NCBI GenBank assembly: GCA_021234155.1
Contig: JAJEKV010000106.1
Span: 1,191,002-1,255,001 of the forward strand
Length of the DNA stretch: 64,000 nt
Reading direction: 5' to 3'
Source: Isoetes taiwanensis
Lineage: Eukaryota; Streptophyta; Lycopodiopsida; Isoetales; Isoetaceae
The notes under the pieces are model-generated. The model was given only the letters and a program-made list of their open reading frames with translations. It ran no database searches and was not told where the DNA came from. Shown here piece by piece: positions 59,199-64,000 of the stretch (positions are counted from its first letter, which is position 1; the number at the start of each line of letters is the position of its first letter). A program made the translations under genes and the position numbers.

Positions 59199-60176
59199 AT
59201 GGGCCTGCAACGCCTAGCTAATGGGAAGGCAGTAGATTTATATGGCATGCAGACGGAACTTCTGAAGTGGGCTGGGTCGACACTGGTGCTTGTCCTCACG
59301 GCACTATTCAATAAAGCATTGCAAGAAGGCTTCCCTTCGCAGTGGACCACTAGTAGAGTTGTGCCCATATACAAGGCAGGGGACCCTCAATGCTAGCCAA
59401 TATCGCACTATTATGGTCAGCTCTCTCTTTGCAAAACTGTTGGATGGCATCCTTGAGCAGCGGCTGATGATATGGGCAGAGGAGGCAGATGTGCGAGCTC
59501 TCACACAAGCAAGCTTCCGGCCCAGGCTTTCCACCATTGATCATATCTTCACTCTGCGCACATTGATTGAGGATAACAGGAATCGCCGGCAAAACCTGTA
59601 CTGTTGTTTCGTGGATTTTACAAAAGCTTTTGACACAGTGCCTCGGGACAAATTATGGGATAGATTGCGGTAGCTGGGGATCCCCCTCGACTTGCAGAAC
59701 GCGATATACAGGCTATAGAGGCATGTTCAGGCTGTATCACATCATCAGGACAGCCGTTAATCAGTAATATTGGAGTACGTCAGGGTTGCCCCCTCTCTCC
59801 CACACTCTTCGGCCTATACATTGATCAGCTGAAAGACTAGCTTTCTGAGCACAGAGCGACGGGCGCCCATCTCATGCATCACAAAATCCTGCAACTCATA
59901 TATGCTGACGATGTCGACCTCCTGGCCTATACTCCAGAGGGCATGCAACATCACCTGGATGCACTTGACACTTTTTGCCGGTTCACTGGCATGCAAGTTA
60001 ACTTGGCCAAAACTAGGGTGCTGCTAGTTTCGTCATCCTGTCAGCCAAGGCTTCCCTCATTCACTTACCAGGGACAAGATGTAGAGGTGGCTCCGACCTA
60101 TAAGTACTTGGGGATCGAGTTCTCTACTACCACCCACTGGGATGCTGCCATCAGGTTGCGGGTCACAGCGGGTTAG
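59199..60176 (+). pseudogene. LINE-4 reverse transcriptase
   Basis: RT blocks appear in order: ANGKAVDLYGMQTELLKWAG, SQWTTSRVVPIYKAGDP, then after a frameshift near 59,397 SQYRTIMVSSLFAKLLD, ALTQASFRPRLSTIDHIFTL and CCFVDFTKAFDTVPRDKL. A stop near 59,671 and a further shift lead to GVRQGCPLSPTLFGLYID (from 59,772), a TAG near 59,838, then LIYADDVDLLAYT with the catalytic YADD at 59,901-59,912, and NLAKTRVLLVSSS. Catalytic aspartates of the palm are retained, but at least three stops or shifts inactivate it. Confidence 0.88.
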
Positions 60177-60191
60177 AGAGCACTATATGCC

Positions 60192-60960
60192 ATGCAGAAC
60201 AACAGCCACAAGGCAGAGTTATATGCCTGGAGCCACCAGTCACACCTGTTTAGGGCCTTGGTCGAGCCGGTCCTCTTGTACGGGGCAGAAGTGTGGGGTC
60301 CGATGATATCTCTCACCACCTGGAATGATCTCGAGCAGGTGCAAAACGCCTTCTTGGCACGATCCCTTGGGGTAAAAATCCACAGTTCCATATCAGATCC
60401 TGCTCTAGGAGACAGGTTTTCTACCCCTTCATTAAAGGGCTGCATTGGAACGCCATATTATTTACTTTCAAAAGGTGGTCGCTATGGGTTATACACGTTT
60501 TCCCAACCTTGCTTTGGCCGTAGCAATGGGTCCCCAATGCCTCAAAACCTGCTGGAAGGACAAGCAAGCTCAGTGTTTCTCACATTGGGATGTACAGGCA
60601 AACAGATGCGTACAGGTATGGACAAAGAAGGATCATAATGCACTAAAGCTGTAGATGCTACTTTCCTTCGCAAGCTCTGGGATGCAGGTGCTCTGACGCA
60701 CGTTAAGATGGCACACTATAATCCTAGGCTCATAAAAGGCCCACACCAGTATTTGTACACCCATTTGCCCATGAAAAAGCGCAGACTTATAACTTCCATT
60801 CGCACGGGTGCACATCGTCTCCGCATTGAGACAGGGCGTTGGACTCAGGAAGCACGGGAGGAGAGGCTTTGTCAGTGTTGCCACCAGGGCGCCATTGAAG
60901 ATGAATGTCATGCCCTCTAGATCTGCCCAGCGTTTGGCCATATCCGAGCACAGTATGTTC
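60192..60960 (+). pseudogene. LINE-4 connection and C-terminal Cys/His domain
   Basis: EPVLLYGAEVWGPMISLTTW and NAFLARSLGV match the region after the thumb. After frameshifts near 60,400-60,650, PMKKRRLITSIRTGAHRLRI and LCQCCHQGAIEDECHAL give the zinc-finger-like end. Confidence 0.8.
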
Positions 60961-61223
60961 AGTTAGTAGTGCCTGGCCAGCCGCTGCATGGGTTATTGAA
61001 TATGGCGTTCGTGGGCTTGTTGGGGTCATACCTTCTATGGATATAAGGACTCAGTTGTGTCCTCCGGGACAGTATTGAATTGTCCTATACAATTGTACAG
61101 TGTACCAGCATACTTATTACTGCTAAGGTTTTTCCCTCGAAAACCCTTCGGGGCGGGGGTTTTTTAATCCTGACAGTAATACGCTTGCTGCTCTCTTTTT
61201 GTTTGGGTCCCATAGGCCAATTA

Positions 61224-62255
61224 GGGCCATTTCCCACTCGCCATTAAGTTAAGTTAATTTAACCGGTTGGTTATCTTTTAACTTAACCGAAAAGAGATTA
61301 TGCTTTCCCATTAAGGTCGTTAAGTTAAGACTAACTTAACGGATTATGAAGATATACATTCCCACTAGACTTGTTAGGGATCACTTAGGTTAAATTCAAA
61401 AAATCAACTTAACCTAACATTTACAATGAATTGATCTTTCACACTAGTAGTTAAGAGGCTTTGTTAGGTTAGAGATAACTAACTCCATTTCCCACTTTAG
61501 TTAAGAGATGCCATTAAGTTAAAGATATCTAAAGTATTTCTTAGTTTTTGAAACCAACAATCCATGAAGAGATACAAGGTTTATTTTCGATCTCTTCTCT
61601 TTCTATATTTTCGATATTCTTTATCTGTCTCTATTTTTTCTTTCTCTGTATTTCTCTCTTTTTTAACCTTAATTTGGATGTCTCATTATTTTTAGTGGGT
61701 GTCACATTTTTCTTGGCATTGGAAAAAGCGTAGGTACACGCTCCCTGAAAATAATCTAAGAAATGTTTCCATTATCGAAAAAGGAACTACAAATTCTAGT
61801 CATTAGATGTTCAAATATGCCCAAAATATGCTCTAAGGTGCAAAAACTACTCTAGATTCAATTCGATTCTAATGAATTGTCCCTTGAGCGGAGGAAATCC
61901 AAAAAGCTTTTGATCCTCAAGCTACTCTAGCTGTTCAAAGAGATGAAATAAGCCATTTTCATATTAAAAAAAAATAATAATAATACTTAACAGTTAGGTT
62001 AAGTTAGTTCTTAACTGAGTTAAGTGTACCTTTCCTGGGTCACTTAACTTCTAGTTTAAAATAAGGGGTCCAGTTAAAGTTTTAACTTAACTTAACTTAA
62101 CTATTATCAGGATGAAATTGACCTGGTTAAGTTAACCATAGTTAAAATTTAACCAAGTCCTAACCTAACTGGTAGTAACTTAAATGCTAGTGTGAAAGCA
62201 AGTTTCCGTTATTTACCCTATTTAACCTAACCTAACTGCCAGTGGGAATTGACCT
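61224..62255 (+). mobile_element. TTA-flanked DNA transposon (PIF/Harbinger-like), 1,032 bp, non-autonomous
   Basis: Flanked by TTA at 61,221-61,223 and 62,256-62,258. Removing it restores the LINE tail (CCAATTAGTCTCCGTGG, compare CTGATTGGTCTCTGTGG at 57,010). Terminal inverted repeats are GGGCCATTTCCCACT and AGGTCAATTCCCACT (12 of 15 identical). Subterminal DNA holds many copies of TTCCCACT and GTTAAGTTA or TAACTTAAC: direct on the left (61,230, 61,308, 61,347, 61,437, 61,488) and inverted on the right (62,172, 62,236). No transposase: the one frame (61,548-61,733) is hydrophobic and short. A 3-bp TTA duplication is typical of PIF/Harbinger. Confidence 0.85.
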
Positions 62256-62297
62256 TTAGTCTCCGTGGACGATAAAAAATCTATTCTATTCTATTAC

Positions 62298-62850
62298 AGA
62301 AGAATAATTGTTACAAAAAATGGATCCACAAAGAGAAGGAAAAATCCATTTCCAAAGAGGAGGTCTAACTTGGCAACTCCGACTGCAACCTCGGCAAAGC
62401 CAGCACAGTTACGATAATGGAAGAGGAAGAAGCTTTACAATGTTGCGGACCGCATCTTCGCTGTAAAATGGTGCCCATGGTTGTGTTGAATGAAATCCGC
62501 TTGCCTTTCTCCATATCCGCTTTTCCCTCTGGTATCTAGTATTACAAAGTAGACCTTTCGAACTTCTTTGGAATGACGTTTATTTCTACATATTTGATCT
62601 TGGGAAGCCAAGTTAATCTTTTCATATGGATCTCTGCATATGAACCGTGCGTCTGGGCAAGAAAAGAAAAGGGGTTTTTCTTATGCATGAGCGGGAAAAT
62701 AAGTAATAAATGCACTTCAGCGGGAAAAAAACAGTTTGAAATTTTAACACTTACAAAAACAGTTACGGAATGTTTCTTTGCCGCATGGACGTATAAGCAC
62801 AAGATGTTTTACTTTGAGGGATTGGATGATTCTTTGGGGCCTGGACGTAA
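62298..62850. other. Unassigned DNA
   Basis: Overlapping short frames on both strands at 62,542-62,857, none with a recognised domain. Confidence 0.45.
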
Positions 62851-63285
62851 TATGTAGCAAAATAACAGGGGGTTCCAGGGGGATTTGATATGGATGTAAA
62901 AAATAACAATTCCTGAAACCATAGACCATATATCCCTGAAACAATTGAATGGGTTGCTATAAAAAATATGCATAAATTTAAGATAAAAAATAATCACATT
63001 GTCTCAATGGGTATATTGGTTAAAGTAGTCTTATTAGGATATTGAGTTATTTTGGTAAAAGGTTTGAGCCCCCGTATTTCATATTCTAAAATCTTAGGCA
63101 AAGCCGTGTAGGGGTTCGATATTCCCTCAAAACCTTAGGCGAAATCGTATTTCATATTTCAAAATCATAGGTGCCTCTAATCATAAATGACTATAAGTGA
63201 AACGAGAGGTGCTAATAGGCCCCAACATACGATCTGGGTCGTAGGATCGACGAATTCGACGACTGTGGTAGTCCAGGGTGCCACA
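62851..63285 (+). repeat. Family S LTR-like repeat, copy 5
   Basis: Begins AATAACAGGGGGTTCCAGGG, includes AGGTTTGAGCCCCCG (63,060), the CCCCAACA end near 63,226 and the conserved flank to GTAGTCCAGGGTGCC. Same orientation as the copy at 57,855 and similarly truncated at its left end. Confidence 0.65.
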
Positions 63286-63828
63286 AAATGGTTATGGAAG
63301 TTGCCATCCTTGCATCCTTGAGAGGTAAGAATCAATACTGTGTACTTTATTATTCTTGACTGGTTTGAATCCTAAAACCATTGCATTCGACGCAAAGTTT
63401 CCTCCATCTAGTTGAGCACATGCATAAAATGATCCATTTCACGAAACGCATTTATCTGTATGGCTGCCTATGCCTACTTGCCTATGTCTATGCCTGCTCA
63501 ACCTAGTTATGTCAAACACATGCACTCTTATGGCTAGTCATCCATAGCTTCCTGACTTTGCTATAGCATCTAAAACCAGATATATAGATAGCCAGGAAAC
63601 TCAAGCTTGATGAAGACTTGATGTCTCTGAATATGTCCCTATTTAACAAGAATAAAGAGAGCATAAGATGAAATCCCAAACCAGGCCGAACGTGGTCTAC
63701 TATTCTTTTCTGACTTCATTTTCATCACAACAACACTGATTTGGACATTGCTAAGAAAATCCTTAAGCATGATTTAGCATTATTTGCACCTATGGCTTGT
63801 AAATTGTGAGAGTCTTAAATTGTTCCTG
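63286..63828. other. Unassigned DNA before the terminal array
   Basis: No coding frame or family recognised; a short repeat TGCCTATG/TGCCTACTTG lies at 63,465-63,500. Confidence 0.45.
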
Positions 63829-64000
63829 GCATGATCTCCACCTATGAGTGAGTGGAATTTCAATCGCGTTAGGCGTGATTTGCAACTATATGTGAGGGCA
63901 TCGAAAATCATGCTCGGCGTGACTTGCAGCTGTATCTGAAGGATTCCAAAATCAGCTAGGCGTTAGTTGCACCTGTGTCTGAAGGATTCCAAAATCATGC
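63829..64000 (+). repeat. Tandem array, unit 43-44 bp, running off the window
   Basis: Four units (63,829-63,872, 63,873-63,916, 63,917-63,959, 63,960-64,000) start GCGTGATTTGCA or a variant and end AAAATCATGCT. Units become more alike toward the window edge, so the array probably continues. Confidence 0.85.

Larger units (their letters stand above)
59190..62297 (+). mobile_element. Decayed LINE (LINE-4), 5' truncated, split by a DNA transposon
   Basis: It starts within the RT linker and runs through the palm, thumb and Cys/His domain to a 3' UTR (61,080-61,220) whose last 40 bases (62,259-62,297) lie beyond a 1,032-bp insertion. It ends with GTGGACGATAAAAAATCTATTC repeats. Same family as LINE-1, -2 and -3. 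Orientation plus; no target duplication identified. Confidence 0.88.

Overview
This is eukaryotic nuclear DNA from a land plant, built almost entirely of transposable elements. The evidence is a Helitron 3' end with hairpin and CTAG, an LTR retrotransposon primed by initiator tRNA-Met, an L1-type ORF1 of the plant DUF4283 kind, a plant-style intron-bearing tRNA-Tyr relative, and CAGGG-type hAT and TTA-type Harbinger-like elements. The window resembles a large, repeat-rich genome; I cannot name the lineage. I see no intact host protein gene.

Left part (1-20,860): an ORF1-only L1-type retroelement with poly(A) (1-1,525); an 860-bp tandem duplication (2,146-3,832); a small LTR-like repeat cluster (5,157-6,032); a decayed rRNA/tRNA methyltransferase (SpoU/RlmB-like) end fragment on the minus strand (7,043-7,503); a degenerate array (9,300-10,060); a purine-rich tract holding a tRNA-Tyr-derived SINE (10,308-10,467) and a decayed APE-type LINE (10,785-13,757). 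Then comes a repeat called Z here (14,290-16,784), cut by an LTR element (LTR 16,785-18,329), whose internal region is itself cut by another LINE fragment.

Middle (20,869-56,403): a roughly 6-kb unit X-Z-W is present three times head to tail. X is the 3' half of the LTR element's internal region, Z is a noncoding repeat with a 19-bp minisatellite, and W is AT-rich DNA ending in a LINE fragment. Unit 1 carries a poly(A) retropseudogene, a 1.2-kb insertion with 22-bp direct repeats, a 6.2-kb Helitron and a 481-bp hAT element. Unit 2 carries a complete 9.3-kb LTR retrotransposon (two 1.5-kb LTRs, TSD GAGGA, no visible pol). Unit 3 has a 3.35-kb internal inversion. Sister copies supply the empty site for every major insertion, so boundaries are well supported and a relative chronology can be read. 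A 73-bp L1 tail is shared by units 2 and 3 only.

Right part (56,344-64,000): LINE pieces, two more LTR-like repeats, a decayed LINE (59,190-62,297) whose 3' tail is split by a 1,032-bp TTA-flanked DNA transposon, and the start of a 44-bp tandem array at the window end.

The APE-type LINE family ends in a short pentamer or hexamer microsatellite instead of poly(A). Its 40-nt 3' tail is shared with the SINE, which suggests a LINE-SINE partnership. Both an L1-type (poly-A) and this microsatellite-tail LINE machinery have been active here.
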